NCBI GenBank assembly: GCA_012521315.1
Contig: JAAYMP010000018.1
Span: 1 to 12,481, forward strand
Direction: 5' to 3'
Length of the DNA: 12,481 nucleotides
Source of the DNA: Bacillota bacterium
GTDB lineage: Bacteria > Bacillota > UBA4882 > UBA10575
A program made the position numbers and the translations under genes. Below are positions 1-7,245 of this stretch, piece by piece (position 1 is the stretch's first letter; every line of letters starts with the position of its first letter). The notes under the pieces are model-generated. The model searched no databases. It had not been told where the DNA came from and saw only the letters and a program-made list of their open reading frames with translations.

Positions 1-2
1 CC

Positions 3-1787
3 TACTACCCGATAATTCTGGAGAAAAACAGGGAGTGGACGGTTAACCTGGCGTCCGATCCCGTCCTGGTCTGGTGGTGGGCGGAGAAAAATGAATACAA
101 CCGGGTTTGGTCGTGGGACCGGCCCTTTCCGTTGTGGCTTGCCGAGCAGATCCGTGAGCAGATCGCCGACGACGCCCAGACGGGGAAGGCCGGTTTTTCG
201 CTACGCCGCCTGGGGCGCGTGCTCGCCAAAACCGCCCGCCGTTACGGCTGGAACGGGGAAGGGGCCTGGGTACCGGTGGCGGGGGCGGGAACAGACCAGA
301 TCCGTTTTCCAGCCGCCAGTGCGGAGGAGAACGTCACCTTGCTCGGGACGGTCCTGGCCAAAGTCTTGCCGGGCCGGGTCCTGACTGCCCAGGAACTCGG
401 GCGGGTTTTGGCGCGGACCGGGGTGAAAGTGGCTCCTTACTTCTTAAACCTTGCCCTCCAAGAACTGGTCCTCGCCGGAAAGGTGGAGTTGGTGGCGGCG
501 GTTGGTCAGGACCGGTGGGGCCGCTTCTATTGTCGCCGCTGCGGCGAGGGGGAAAGGATTTTCACGGAAAAACTGGCCGGATCCGCCCAGCCCACCCGGA
601 TTTGTTACGGCTGCCGGGAATTGGGCGGCTTGACCGACCAGACCCCGCTTTATCGCTGGCGGGAGCAGCCGCCCGGCGGGGCGCTCCTCCCTTCCCCGCC
701 CGCGCTCGTGCTGCCGGCTTTAACTTGCTGGCAAGCACGGGCGGTAAAGGAGATCATGGCCTTCTGGCGCCGGCCGGAAACCCGGACCATGCTGGTCTGG
801 GCAGTCTGCGGGGCGGGTAAAACGGAGGTGGTCTTTCCGGTCATCCAGGCCGCCCTGGCCGAAGGGAAACGGGTCCTTCTTACGGTTCCGCGGCGGGAGA
901 TCGTCCAGGAACTGAGCGTGCGGGTTAAAAAGTACTTTCCGGGTTTGGCCTTTAGCCTGTTGTACGGCGGCCACAAAGAGGAGGTGCCCGGTTCTTTACT
1001 GGTCGTGGCCACCACCCACCAACTGCTCCGGTTTACCGCCTATTTTGATTTGGTCATCGTCGATGAGGCCGATGCTTTTCCTTTATATAACAACCCGATG
1101 CTTAATGCCGCTTTAGACCGTGTTGTGAAGCCGATGGGGAAACAGATCTATCTGACCGCTACTCCCGACCGCTCCTGGCGGCGCCGGGCGGCGCGGGGAA
1201 CGATTGCCGTGACCAAGATTCCCCTCCGCCACCACGGTCAGCCGCTCCCTGTTCCCCGCCTGGTTCGTACCGCTTTGCCGGAGAAGGAAGACCGGCCGCT
1301 TCCGGCGGTGATCCGCGATTTTGTCTTGACCCGGCGCGCACAGGGAAGGAAAGGATTGATTTTCCTGCCGACCGTGGAAGCGGTTGAGGCTTTCGCGGCC
1401 CGTTTGAAAAAGGCCTTCCCCCGGGAAGCTTCCTACATCAGTCATCTGCACGCGCGGGATCCCGGCCGCCGGGAGAAGGTGGAGCAGTTTACCGCCGGGG
1501 GTCTTTGGCTTTTGGTCACGACCACCCTCTTGGAGCGGGGGGTGAATTTTGACCGGTTGGATCTGATGATTATAAACGCCGACCAAGAAGCCATCTTTTC
1601 GGAAGAAACCCTGGTCCAGATCGCCGGCCGGGTGGGCCGCAAGGCTGACGACCCCGGTGGGGCGGTTTATTTTGTCGCGCCCAAGATCACCCCAACCATG
1701 AAAGCGGCACGCCAGGCGATTCTCCGGATGAATCAAGAAGGGACGAAGGCCCGTTCCGAACCAAAGCCCAACCCAGCGGGCAATTGA
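3..1787 (+). CDS. comFA: ComFA, DNA-uptake ATP-dependent helicase (5'-truncated by window edge)
   Basis: ComFA is the DEAD-box-like ATPase thought to help pull single-stranded transforming DNA into the cytoplasm. The frame is open from base 3, so the true start lies left of the window; 594 residues are visible, more than the roughly 460 of Bacillus ComFA. Seen in order: an N-terminal region of about 175 residues without a clear motif, a four-cysteine zinc-binding element (CRRC at about 531-542, CYGC at about 603-614), Walker A CGAGKTE (about 814-834), a DEAD-type Walker B VIVDEAD (about 1054-1074), motif III TATP (about 1156-1167), and helicase motif VI QIAGRVGRK (about 1618-1644). The paired zinc motif and helicase core upstream of comFC make ComFA a secure call. 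The 3' end is GC-rich compared with the flagellar genes. comFB, found between comFA and comFC in Bacillus, is absent. Confidence 0.93.
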   Translation, partial: YYPIILEKNREWTVNLASDPVLVWWWAEKNEYNRVWSWDRPFPLWLAEQIREQIADDAQTGKAGFSLRRLGRVLAKTARRYGWNGEGAWVPVAGAGTDQIRFPAASAEENVTLLGTVLAKVLPGRVLTAQELGRVLARTGVKVAPYFLNLALQELVLAGKVELVAAVGQDRWGRFYCRRCGEGERIFTEKLAGSAQPTRICYGCRELGGLTDQTPLYRWREQPPGGALLPSPPALVLPALTCWQARAVKEIMAFWRRPETRTMLVWAVCGAGKTEVVFPVIQAALAEGKRVLLTVPRREIVQELSVRVKKYFPGLAFSLLYGGHKEEVPGSLLVVATTHQLLRFTAYFDLVIVDEADAFPLYNNPMLNAALDRVVKPMGKQIYLTATPDRSWRRRAARGTIAVTKIPLRHHGQPLPVPRLVRTALPEKEDRPLPAVIRDFVLTRRAQGRKGLIFLPTVEAVEAFAARLKKAFPREASYISHLHARDPGRREKVEQFTAGGLWLLVTTTLLERGVNFDRLDLMIINADQEAIFSEETLVQIAGRVGRKADDPGGAVYFVAPKITPTMKAARQAILRMNQEGTKARSEPKPNPAGN

Positions 1788-1788
1788 T

Positions 1789-1815
1789 TAAAGAAAAAAG
1801 CCAATTGGCCGATAT
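1789..1815 (+). promoter_or_regulatory. SigD (sigma-28) promoter for comFC
   Basis: TAAA at 1789-1792 and GCCGATAT at 1808-1815 are separated by 15 nt, an exact match to the Bacillus SigD consensus (TAAA, N14-16, GCCGATAT). It starts right after the comFA stop. Predicted transcription start is near 1822, giving a short leader before the comFC start at 1838. A perfect 10-bp palindrome, GCCAATTGGC (1800-1809), fills part of the spacer and abuts the -10 element. The match is seen directly; activity is inferred. Confidence 0.8.
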
Positions 1816-1837
1816 AGGTAATAGAAGGGGGGGTTAA

Positions 1838-2581
1838 TTGAGGATACTCTTTCGAAGATTGTTAAAACTGTTCTATCCTCCGTTGCCTGCGTGTGTGGCG
1901 TGCGGGACAACGTTCACCTCCCTTTATCCGCTGGCTTTTTGCCAGAGGTGTTTAGACCGGATTCCTTTCGTTACAAAACCGGTCTGTTCCCGTTGTGACC
2001 GTCCTTTACGAGGTGAAGCCCGTGACCCATGCCCCGAATGTCAAAGCGAGACCTACTATTTCGAACAGGCAATGGCGGTCGCCGTTTACGACGGCTTTTT
2101 ACGGGAATTGCTGCACACCGCGAAATATGGATTCCGGCCTGACTTGGCCCGGGGCCTAGGGACGATCCTGGCCGTTTGGGCCGAGAACGAAACCCGCTTG
2201 GAGGGGATTCAGGCGATTATTCCGGTTCCCCTGCATCCGGAGAAGTTAGCCGCCCGTGGCTACAACCAAGCGGAACTGATGGCGGCGCCACTGGCGACAG
2301 CCTTACGTCGACCGTTGTATACCGGGGTATTGCAGCGGGTAAAACCGACGGTCAGCCAGAGTAAGCTGAGCCGCCGGGAACGCAAGGAGAACACCAGGGA
2401 TGCGTTTGCCGTCGTGGATTGTCCGGCGGTAGCCGGTAAAGAGGTGCTGTTGGTTGATGATATCCGGACAACCGGGTATACCCTTTCCGCGGCCGCCCGC
2501 GCCCTGCTGATTGCCGGCGCGCGCCGGGTAAAGGCGTTAACCATGGCGGTTGGGGTCACCACTGGGTGGTGGAAAGGATAA
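1838..2581 (+). CDS. comFC: ComFC, phosphoribosyltransferase-type competence protein
   Basis: ComFC/GntX-family protein of 247 residues, needed for natural transformation in several bacteria and thought to act with ComFA in DNA uptake. The N-terminus carries cysteine pairs typical of the family zinc element: C19/C22, C35/C38, C50/C53 and C65/C68. The C-terminal type I phosphoribosyltransferase fold shows the PRPP-binding loop LLVDDIRTTGYT at residues 204-215, and the RGYNQAE motif around 140-146 is also typical of the family. The start is TTG at 1838, chosen because a strong purine-rich ribosome binding site (AAGGGGGGG, 1825-1833) sits just upstream and the protein then begins where the family does. 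It follows comFA by 50 bp but has its own SigD-type promoter, so it may be co-expressed with flagellar genes as well as by read-through from comFA. Confidence 0.93.
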   Translation: MRILFRRLLKLFYPPLPACVACGTTFTSLYPLAFCQRCLDRIPFVTKPVCSRCDRPLRGEARDPCPECQSETYYFEQAMAVAVYDGFLRELLHTAKYGFRPDLARGLGTILAVWAENETRLEGIQAIIPVPLHPEKLAARGYNQAELMAAPLATALRRPLYTGVLQRVKPTVSQSKLSRRERKENTRDAFAVVDCPAVAGKEVLLVDDIRTTGYTLSAAARALLIAGARRVKALTMAVGVTTGWWKG

Positions 2582-2601
2582 TCTCCTAGCTGTGGGTCAA
2601 G

Positions 2602-3285
2602 ATTTCCTAGAGGTTGCGAGTGGAATAGGTTTCTTCGTATTAAGCGTATAAAGGTGTAACCTGACTGCGGGATGAAGAAGGGTCAAGGAAAGGGTATCAA
2701 AACTGTCATGCCAAGGGACGAAATCAAAAGGCAGGAGGGGTCTTCAATGAGTGTACACAACTGCAAGCGCTGCGGGAAACTCTTTACTTTCAACGGGCAT
2801 AGTGTTTGCTCGCATTGTGTGGAGAAGGATCGGGCCGATTTTGAGCTAATCCAAGACTATTTGTTGACGCATCCATACGTGTCGGCGTTGGAGCTAAGCC
2901 TGGAAACGGGGGTAGAACCGGCGGTAATCACCCGTTTTCAGCGGGAAGGCCGTATTTCCTTGAGGTTGCAAGTGGGCGTATAAAGGTGTAACCTGGCTGC
3001 GGGATGAAGAAGGGTCAAGGGAAGGGTATCAAAACTGTCATACCCAGGGACGAAACCAAAAGGCAGGAGGGGTCTTCCATGGGTTTGCACAACTGCAAAC
3101 GCTGCGGGAAACTCTTCATTTCCAAAGGGCATAGTGTTTGCTCGCAATGCGTGGAGAAGGATCAGGCCGATTTTGAGCTGATACGGGAATATTTATTGGC
3201 GCATCCATATGTGTCGGCCTTGGAGCTAAGCCAGGAAACGGGGGTAGAACCGGCGGTAATCACCCGTTTTCAGCGGGAAGGCCGT
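2602..3285 (+). repeat. Tandem duplication of the YvyF gene region (two units)
   Basis: Unit 1 spans 2602-2953 (352 bp) and unit 2 spans 2954-3285 (332 bp). The size difference is explained by a 20-bp block (2624-2643) present only in unit 1. Each unit holds a leader, a ribosome binding site and the 5' part of a YvyF-type gene. The leaders (2644-2746 and 2976-3078) differ at about six positions. The junction is readable: just after the shared GGCCGT, copy 1 stops matching the YvyF coding sequence and continues with a copy of the upstream region (ATTTCCTTGAGGTTGCAAGT against ATTTCCTAGAGGTTGCGAGT). This is the expected product of an unequal-crossover or replication-slippage duplication. Confidence 0.85.
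2747..2983 (+). CDS. YvyF-like flagellar operon protein, copy 1, C-terminally truncated by duplication
   Basis: 78-residue protein of the YvyF / TIGR03826-type flagellar operon family, of unknown biochemical role, normally about 140 residues and encoded just upstream of flgM. It keeps the N-terminal zinc-finger-like CKRC...CSHC element and the helical, HTH-like segment (TGVEPAVITRFQREGR). It lacks the C-terminal CxxC...CxxC ribbon. The last residues (ISLRLQVGV) are read from duplicated upstream non-coding DNA, so this is a 3'-truncated gene rather than a natural short form. The start at 2747 is chosen because AGGAGGGG (2733-2740) lies just upstream and family members begin two or three residues before the first CxxC; an in-frame ATG at 2672 lacks these supports. 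It may be non-functional, or make a stand-alone zinc-finger/HTH fragment. Confidence 0.75.
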   Translation: MSVHNCKRCGKLFTFNGHSVCSHCVEKDRADFELIQDYLLTHPYVSALELSLETGVEPAVITRFQREGRISLRLQVGV

Positions 3286-3582
3286 TTAGCCATCTGTGAG
3301 AAGCAGGAAGGAGACCTTCCTAGTGTTTGCTCGCAATACACGGAGAAGGACCAGGCCGATTATGAGCTGATCCGGGAATATTTATTGACGCATCCATATG
3401 TGTCGGCCTTGGAGCTAAGCCAGGGAACGGGGGTAGAACCGGCGGTAATCACCCGTTTTCAGCGGGAAGGCCGTTTAGCCCTCCGTGAGAAGCAGGAAGG
3501 GGAACTTTTGTGTGCCGTGTGTGGCATTCCGGTCCCAGCCGGGCAGTCTTGTCCAGGGTGTGGCAGGAAGCAGAGTTTATGA
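3079..3582 (+). CDS. yvyF: YvyF-like flagellar operon protein, copy 2, with internal domain duplication
   Basis: 167-residue YvyF/TIGR03826-type protein, longer than the usual 140 or so because its middle is duplicated. Order: N-terminal zinc finger C6/C9/C21/C24; helical HTH-like segment ending TRFQREGRLA; a second copy of the same segment starting SVCSQY; then the C-terminal ribbon with CAVC and CPGC. In the second segment the last cysteine has become tyrosine (CSQC to CSQY) and the first CxxC is not repeated, so only one complete N-terminal zinc site remains. The start at 3079 follows AGGAGGGG (3065-3072), as in copy 1. It sits directly upstream of flgM, the family's conserved place, which suggests a role in flagellar regulation, but the function of the family is not established. 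Confidence 0.85.
   Translation: MGLHNCKRCGKLFISKGHSVCSQCVEKDQADFELIREYLLAHPYVSALELSQETGVEPAVITRFQREGRLAICEKQEGDLPSVCSQYTEKDQADYELIREYLLTHPYVSALELSQGTGVEPAVITRFQREGRLALREKQEGELLCAVCGIPVPAGQSCPGCGRKQSL
3133..3510 (+). repeat. 189-bp in-frame tandem repeat inside yvyF copy 2
   Basis: The block beginning AGTGTTTGCTCGCAA at 3133 recurs at 3322, an offset of exactly 189 bp (63 codons), so the frame is kept. The units are 3133-3321 and 3322-3510; similarity fades over the last 10 bases or so. A run of more than 45 bases around the TGVEPAVITRFQ codons is identical between the units, which indicates a recent event. The same segment also occurs in copy 1, giving three copies in about 700 bp. Confidence 0.88.
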
Positions 3583-3614
3583 TCTAATCCCCAAAAATTA
3601 ACCGAAAATTTCAC

Positions 3615-3642
3615 TAAACATCTCTTTGGGGTCAACCGATAT
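3615..3642 (+). promoter_or_regulatory. SigD (sigma-28) promoter for the flgM operon
   Basis: TAAA at 3615-3618, a 16-nt spacer, then ACCGATAT at 3635-3642, one mismatch from the SigD -10 consensus GCCGATAT. Predicted start is near 3649, about 42 nt before the flgM ATG. A SigD promoter in front of flgM matches the known Bacillus arrangement, in which SigD activates its own anti-sigma factor. Confidence 0.78.
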
Positions 3643-3657
3643 AACCCTTGAGAGATG
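3619..3657. promoter_or_regulatory. Dyad symmetry centred on the flgM SigD -10 element
   Basis: The left arm CATCTCT-TTG-GGGT (3619-3632) mirrors the right arm ACCC-TTG-AGAGATG (3644-3657): 7 and 4 paired bases around a 3-base mismatch, with an 11-nt centre (3633-3643) that contains most of the -10 element. The centre of symmetry is base 3638. No T-run follows, so it is not an intrinsic terminator. It could be a DNA operator or an RNA hairpin in read-through transcripts from yvyF; which one is not decidable here. Confidence 0.5.
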
Positions 3658-3690
3658 ATCCTATGGAATTTGGGAAAGGGGTAAAGTTAA

Positions 3691-3993
3691 ATGCTCATCT
3701 CAAATCAGCAGGTTAACTCGGTAATCAAAGCCTACGAAGTAATGAGAAACCAAAATAACCGGACTATTCAACCGACCGAGTCCGTCCGACGGGGTGATTC
3801 CTTGTTGTTATCACCGGAAGCAAGAGAGCTCCAACTGATCCAGAAGAACATTGCACAGACACCGGAAGTCCGTTCGGATCTTGTGGCCAAACTTAAAGAA
3901 TCCATTGCAAAAGGAGAGTATCAGGTCAGCAGTGAAGAAGTTGCCCACCGGATGTTGGTGCGGAGTTTAGTCGACCGGATCGTGGGGGGATAA
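3691..3993 (+). CDS. flgM: FlgM, anti-sigma-28 factor
   Basis: 100-residue negative regulator that binds SigD and keeps late flagellar genes off until it is exported or removed after hook completion. It has the FlgM layout: a polar, probably disordered N-terminal half including a DSLLLSPEAREL segment, and a C-terminal SigD-binding helical region (about residues 60-100, VRSDLVAKLKESIAKGEYQV then SSEEVAHRML). The short Gly-Gly C-terminus follows that region. The ribosome binding site GAAAGGGG (3674-3681) lies 9 bases before the ATG. It is the first gene behind the SigD promoter at 3615-3642, which closes an autoregulatory loop. Its stop overlaps the flgN start by one base (TAATG), indicating translational coupling. 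Confidence 0.93.
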   Translation: MLISNQQVNSVIKAYEVMRNQNNRTIQPTESVRRGDSLLLSPEARELQLIQKNIAQTPEVRSDLVAKLKESIAKGEYQVSSEEVAHRMLVRSLVDRIVGG

Positions 3994-4406
3994 TGTTGTC
4001 TACTGAAGGTCAAAAACGGATGGCGGAAGAGCTTAATCTCCTCCAGCAATTAGTGGATTTGGCCGTCGCCAAAAAAGAGGCCCTTTTTGAAAACGACTTG
4101 GAAACTTTAAGGAGAGTTGTGGACGAAGAGGAGAAAACCTTGGCCAAGGCCGAAGGATTACGCCCCCTGAACGTGGGAGAGATTGATGACAATGCCGAAG
4201 GGCAGCGGTTGCGTCTGGAAAGAGCCGCTTTGATCGCCCAGCTTAGGGAGGTAAATCTTTTAAACCAACAATTATTGGAAGACGCTTTGACGGTTGTTGA
4301 CTACTCCTTAAGGCTGCTCCACGGCGCAGAAGAAAACAATATGTACGGTTCCTCCGGTAAGGTTGAAACCGTGGGTAACCGTTCATTGTTGAATTGGAGA
4401 GGATAA
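3993..4406 (+). CDS. flgN: FlgN, export chaperone for FlgK/FlgL
   Basis: 137-residue cytoplasmic chaperone that holds the hook-filament junction proteins FlgK and FlgL for type III export. The sequence is almost entirely helical and charged, with leucine-rich heptad-like stretches (about residues 10-60 and 70-110) that fit the FlgN antiparallel helix bundle. Identity rests on size, helical character and position directly between flgM and flgK. The ATG overlaps the flgM stop, and GTGGGGGGA (3982-3990) inside flgM serves as ribosome binding site. Three bases separate its stop from flgK. Confidence 0.88.
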   Translation: MLSTEGQKRMAEELNLLQQLVDLAVAKKEALFENDLETLRRVVDEEEKTLAKAEGLRPLNVGEIDDNAEGQRLRLERAALIAQLREVNLLNQQLLEDALTVVDYSLRLLHGAEENNMYGSSGKVETVGNRSLLNWRG

Positions 4407-4409
4407 CCC

Positions 4410-5840
4410 ATGCGTTCCACATTTGGCAGCATCGAAACAACACTGCGGGGTTTACGGGCCCAGCAGTTAGCCCTGGATATTACCGGGCATAACATCAGTA
4501 ACGCGAATACTCCCGGTTATTCCCGGCAAGTGGCCGACATGACGGCGACCGACCCGTATGCGGTGCCCACCATGAACCGCCTTCAGATTGCCGGGCAGAT
4601 CGGGACCGGCGTTACGGTGACCCAGATCCGCCGGATGCGGGAGCAGTTTGTTGACCGGAGGACCCAATATGAGAATTCGACGTTGGGTTACTGGGACGCC
4701 AGACAGCGCAAATTTACCCATTTGGAAGTGACACTGGCCGAACCGGCGGATCTCGAGACCGGATCCAGTATCGGTTACCACCTCAATGAGTTCTGGTCGG
4801 CTTTACAACAACTGGCGAACGCCAACCGTGCCAATAATATTGCCGTTCGTGAGGTGGTCCGGGAAAAGGCACACAACCTTTGCGACGTGATCCGCAGCAC
4901 CTACCGGCAACTGGTCTCCTTGCAGCGGGACCTCAGTGCGGAGATTGCGGTGAAGATCGGACGGATTAACTCGCTGGCCGAAGAGATCGCCGGGTTGAAC
5001 GCGGAGATTGCGAAGATCACAGGGGTGGGGGACAACCCCAATGACCTTCTGGACCAGCGGGAAGTCTTGGTGCACGAACTATCCACCTTGACCGCTATTT
5101 CAGTCCAGAGTGACGAGCTCAACCGGTACAGCATCAGCATCGGGGGGATGCTTTTAGTGGCCGGTGACACGCCCTACCACCTTGAAGCCATGAGTGACGG
5201 CAGTGTGGTTTGGGCCCACAATGGGGTGGGCGCCACTTTTACCAATGGCGAGATCAAAGGTTTGCTCGAGATGCGGGATGTGGAAATCCAGTATTATATA
5301 GATTCGCTAAATGAATTAGCCACCACGCTGATCGTAGAATTTAACCAAACCCATGGCGAAGGGTACGACCTGGACGGGAACACCGGGCTCAATTTCTTCG
5401 CCGGAACTGATGCCTCCGACATCACCCTTGACGATGTAATCCGGGCCGCCGATGGTTTGCGCAGGATTGCGGCGACTTATCTTCCCAGTCCCGCCAGTTG
5501 GAATGGGGAAGTCGGGAACGGAGAAAATGCCTTGCGCCTTGCGCGTTTGATCAAAGAAGAGCCTTTGCTGCACGGAGACACCTTGTCCGATTTTTACGAC
5601 AGTTTGATCGCCAAATTGGGGGTGGATGCCGAGAAGGCGAATGTGACCTATGCCAATCAGCATACTTTGGTTGGCCACCTCAAAAACATGCAGGAATCGG
5701 TGGCCGGCGTCTCCCTTTACGAGGAGATGGCCAATTTAATCAAGTTTCAGAATGCCTATAATGCCGCCGCCCGGATGATGACCGCCATCGATGAGGTTTT
5801 GGACCGGCTGATCAACGGCACCGGCATTGTTGGCCGGTAG
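4410..5840 (+). CDS. flgK: FlgK, hook-associated protein 1
   Basis: 476-residue first junction protein between flagellar hook and filament, exported by the flagellar type III system (no signal peptide seen, as expected). The N-terminus has the rod/hook signature GHNISNANTPGYSRQ (residues 27-41), and the C-terminus has the paired helical D0/D1 segment with YEEMANLIKFQNAYNAAARM and the terminal DEVLDRLING. The middle carries the coiled-coil stretch and variable domain typical of FlgK. Length is slightly below Bacillus FlgK (about 500). The start at 4410 follows GAGAGGAT just upstream, at the end of flgN. FlgN is its likely chaperone. Confidence 0.96.
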   Translation: MRSTFGSIETTLRGLRAQQLALDITGHNISNANTPGYSRQVADMTATDPYAVPTMNRLQIAGQIGTGVTVTQIRRMREQFVDRRTQYENSTLGYWDARQRKFTHLEVTLAEPADLETGSSIGYHLNEFWSALQQLANANRANNIAVREVVREKAHNLCDVIRSTYRQLVSLQRDLSAEIAVKIGRINSLAEEIAGLNAEIAKITGVGDNPNDLLDQREVLVHELSTLTAISVQSDELNRYSISIGGMLLVAGDTPYHLEAMSDGSVVWAHNGVGATFTNGEIKGLLEMRDVEIQYYIDSLNELATTLIVEFNQTHGEGYDLDGNTGLNFFAGTDASDITLDDVIRAADGLRRIAATYLPSPASWNGEVGNGENALRLARLIKEEPLLHGDTLSDFYDSLIAKLGVDAEKANVTYANQHTLVGHLKNMQESVAGVSLYEEMANLIKFQNAYNAAARMMTAIDEVLDRLINGTGIVGR

Positions 5841-5870
5841 GGCTAAGCCACAGCCAAGGAGGGATTTGTC

Positions 5871-6755
5871 ATGCGTGTCACGGACAACATGATTCATATG
5901 GGCATGAAAGATAATATTCAGAAGGCCATGCAACGTATGAACAAAAACTATAACCGGCTGACCACGGGGAAGATGATCAACCGGCCTTCCGACGATCCGG
6001 TCGGGCTGATTTTGGGGATGCGTTTAAAGAAAGGGATCAATGAGAACGAGCAATACAAAGAGAACGCCAACGCCGCGTTGGCACTGCTCAACGGCTCGGA
6101 TTACGCTTTGGATGAAATGACCAAAACCTTGCACCGCTTATCGGACCTGGCGGTGCAAGGGGCGAACGGCCCCCTTGACCAAATCTCCCTGGACGCGATC
6201 GCCGACGAAGTGGAAGAACTGCGTAATCATTTATACCAGATCGCCAACACCAAACAGGAGAATACATACATCTTTGGCGGGGATAGAACAAATACTCCGC
6301 CGTACCTATTGGATCCGTTGGCCACCCCGGACATTACATGGCAGGGGTCTTCGACGCCGCTCAAAGCGGAGGTGGGAACGGGGATTGTCATGGACGTCAC
6401 CGTCACCGGTGACCGGGTTTTCGGGGACATCTTTGACAAGTTAGCGGATTTTATCAACAATTTACGGAGTGGGGACCAGAAGGCAATCTCCCAGAGTGAT
6501 CTTGCCAACATTCATGGCCACTTGGATCAGGTCTTGCAGATCCGGAGCGAGATCGGGGCTAAGGTCAACCGGCTGGAGAAGAACGTGGAGCGGATGGAGT
6601 TGATGGATCTTAATTTCCGGGAACTTCTAAGCAAGATCGAAGATACCGATTATGCCGAAGTGACCATGAACCTGATGATGCAAGAGAGTGTTTACCAAGC
6701 GGCGCTAGCCACCGGCGCACGGATTATGCGCGTCTCCCTCGTCGATTACATTTAG
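5871..6755 (+). CDS. flgL: FlgL, hook-associated protein 3
   Basis: 294-residue second junction protein, placed between FlgK and the flagellin filament. It is flagellin-like at both ends: the N-terminal LTTGKMINRPSDDPVG (residues 30-45) matches the flagellin D0/D1 motif, and the C-terminal MMQESVYQAALATGARIM helix matches the FlgL C-terminus. The central domain includes an ENTYIFGGDRT segment common in FlgL. A strong ribosome binding site, AAGGAGGG, lies just upstream of the ATG. The gene follows flgK by 30 bp in the same operon. The small gene yviE found between flgL and fliW in Bacillus is absent. Confidence 0.95.
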   Translation: MRVTDNMIHMGMKDNIQKAMQRMNKNYNRLTTGKMINRPSDDPVGLILGMRLKKGINENEQYKENANAALALLNGSDYALDEMTKTLHRLSDLAVQGANGPLDQISLDAIADEVEELRNHLYQIANTKQENTYIFGGDRTNTPPYLLDPLATPDITWQGSSTPLKAEVGTGIVMDVTVTGDRVFGDIFDKLADFINNLRSGDQKAISQSDLANIHGHLDQVLQIRSEIGAKVNRLEKNVERMELMDLNFRELLSKIEDTDYAEVTMNLMMQESVYQAALATGARIMRVSLVDYI

Positions 6756-6789
6756 TGCCGAGTGCCCATTGAAGTGGTGAGGTGGAAAA

Positions 6790-7245
6790 ATGAAGGTTAA
6801 GACCAAGTTTTTTGGGGAAGTTGAAGTTACGGCGGAAGAGATTATCCATTTCCCGGAGGGTTTACCCGGTTTTGAAACGGAAAAGGAGTTCGTCCATTTC
6901 CAGCCGGAGGATTCGGTCTTTGGTTGTCTCCAGTCCTGTCAGCATCCGGAGACGGCCTTTATTGTGCTTTCGCCGTTTAAGGTCTGCCCCGATTATGATT
7001 TTGAACTGGACGAAGAGAAACGGGAAGCCTTGGCCATCAAGAAACGGGAAGAAGTTTTGGTGCTGACCATCGTCACCATTCCGCCGGGAAAACCGGAGGA
7101 AGCGACGGTTAATCTTTACGCGCCGGTTGTGATCAACACGACCGTAAAAAAGGGAATGCAGGTCATCCTCAGCGAAAGCGGCTACCCAGTGCGGTTTTAT
7201 ATCTGGAAGAAAGAGGGCGCCACTTCCGTGGCGGCGGCCAAGTGA
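6790..7245 (+). CDS. fliW: FliW, flagellar assembly factor and CsrA antagonist
   Basis: 151-residue FliW. In Bacillus FliW binds either flagellin or CsrA; when free flagellin falls, FliW is released to sequester CsrA and so lifts repression of flagellin translation. Seen: the N-terminal family signature FFGEVEV...IIHFPEGLPGFE (about residues 7-30) and the later LTIVTIP and NLYAPVVIN strands characteristic of the FliW beta barrel. Length is usual for the family. The ribosome binding site GTGAGGTGG precedes the ATG. It lies 34 bp after flgL and is followed by its partner csrA, but with an unusually long gap of 162 bp. Confidence 0.95.
   Translation: MKVKTKFFGEVEVTAEEIIHFPEGLPGFETEKEFVHFQPEDSVFGCLQSCQHPETAFIVLSPFKVCPDYDFELDEEKREALAIKKREEVLVLTIVTIPPGKPEEATVNLYAPVVINTTVKKGMQVILSESGYPVRFYIWKKEGATSVAAAK

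Noticed and set aside
650..1736. Long open frames on the minus strand opposite comFA.
   Set aside because: They are overlapping antisense frames of a GC-rich gene, with no recognisable domains or ribosome binding sites.
2614..2652. TTGCGA and TATAAA as a promoter in front of YvyF copy 1, repeated before copy 2.
   Set aside because: Spacing is 27 nt in unit 1 and 7 nt in unit 2, neither near 17; no SigD match either.
2672..2746. Longer start for both YvyF copies, adding a lysine-rich segment beginning MKKGQGKG.
   Set aside because: No ribosome binding site there, the family begins near the first CxxC, and AGGAGGGG precedes the internal ATGs at 2747 and 3079.
2602..3510. Direct repeats considered as a CRISPR-like or mobile repeat array.
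   Set aside because: Units are long, coding and in frame with YvyF; no short regular repeat-spacer pattern, transposase or terminal inverted repeats.
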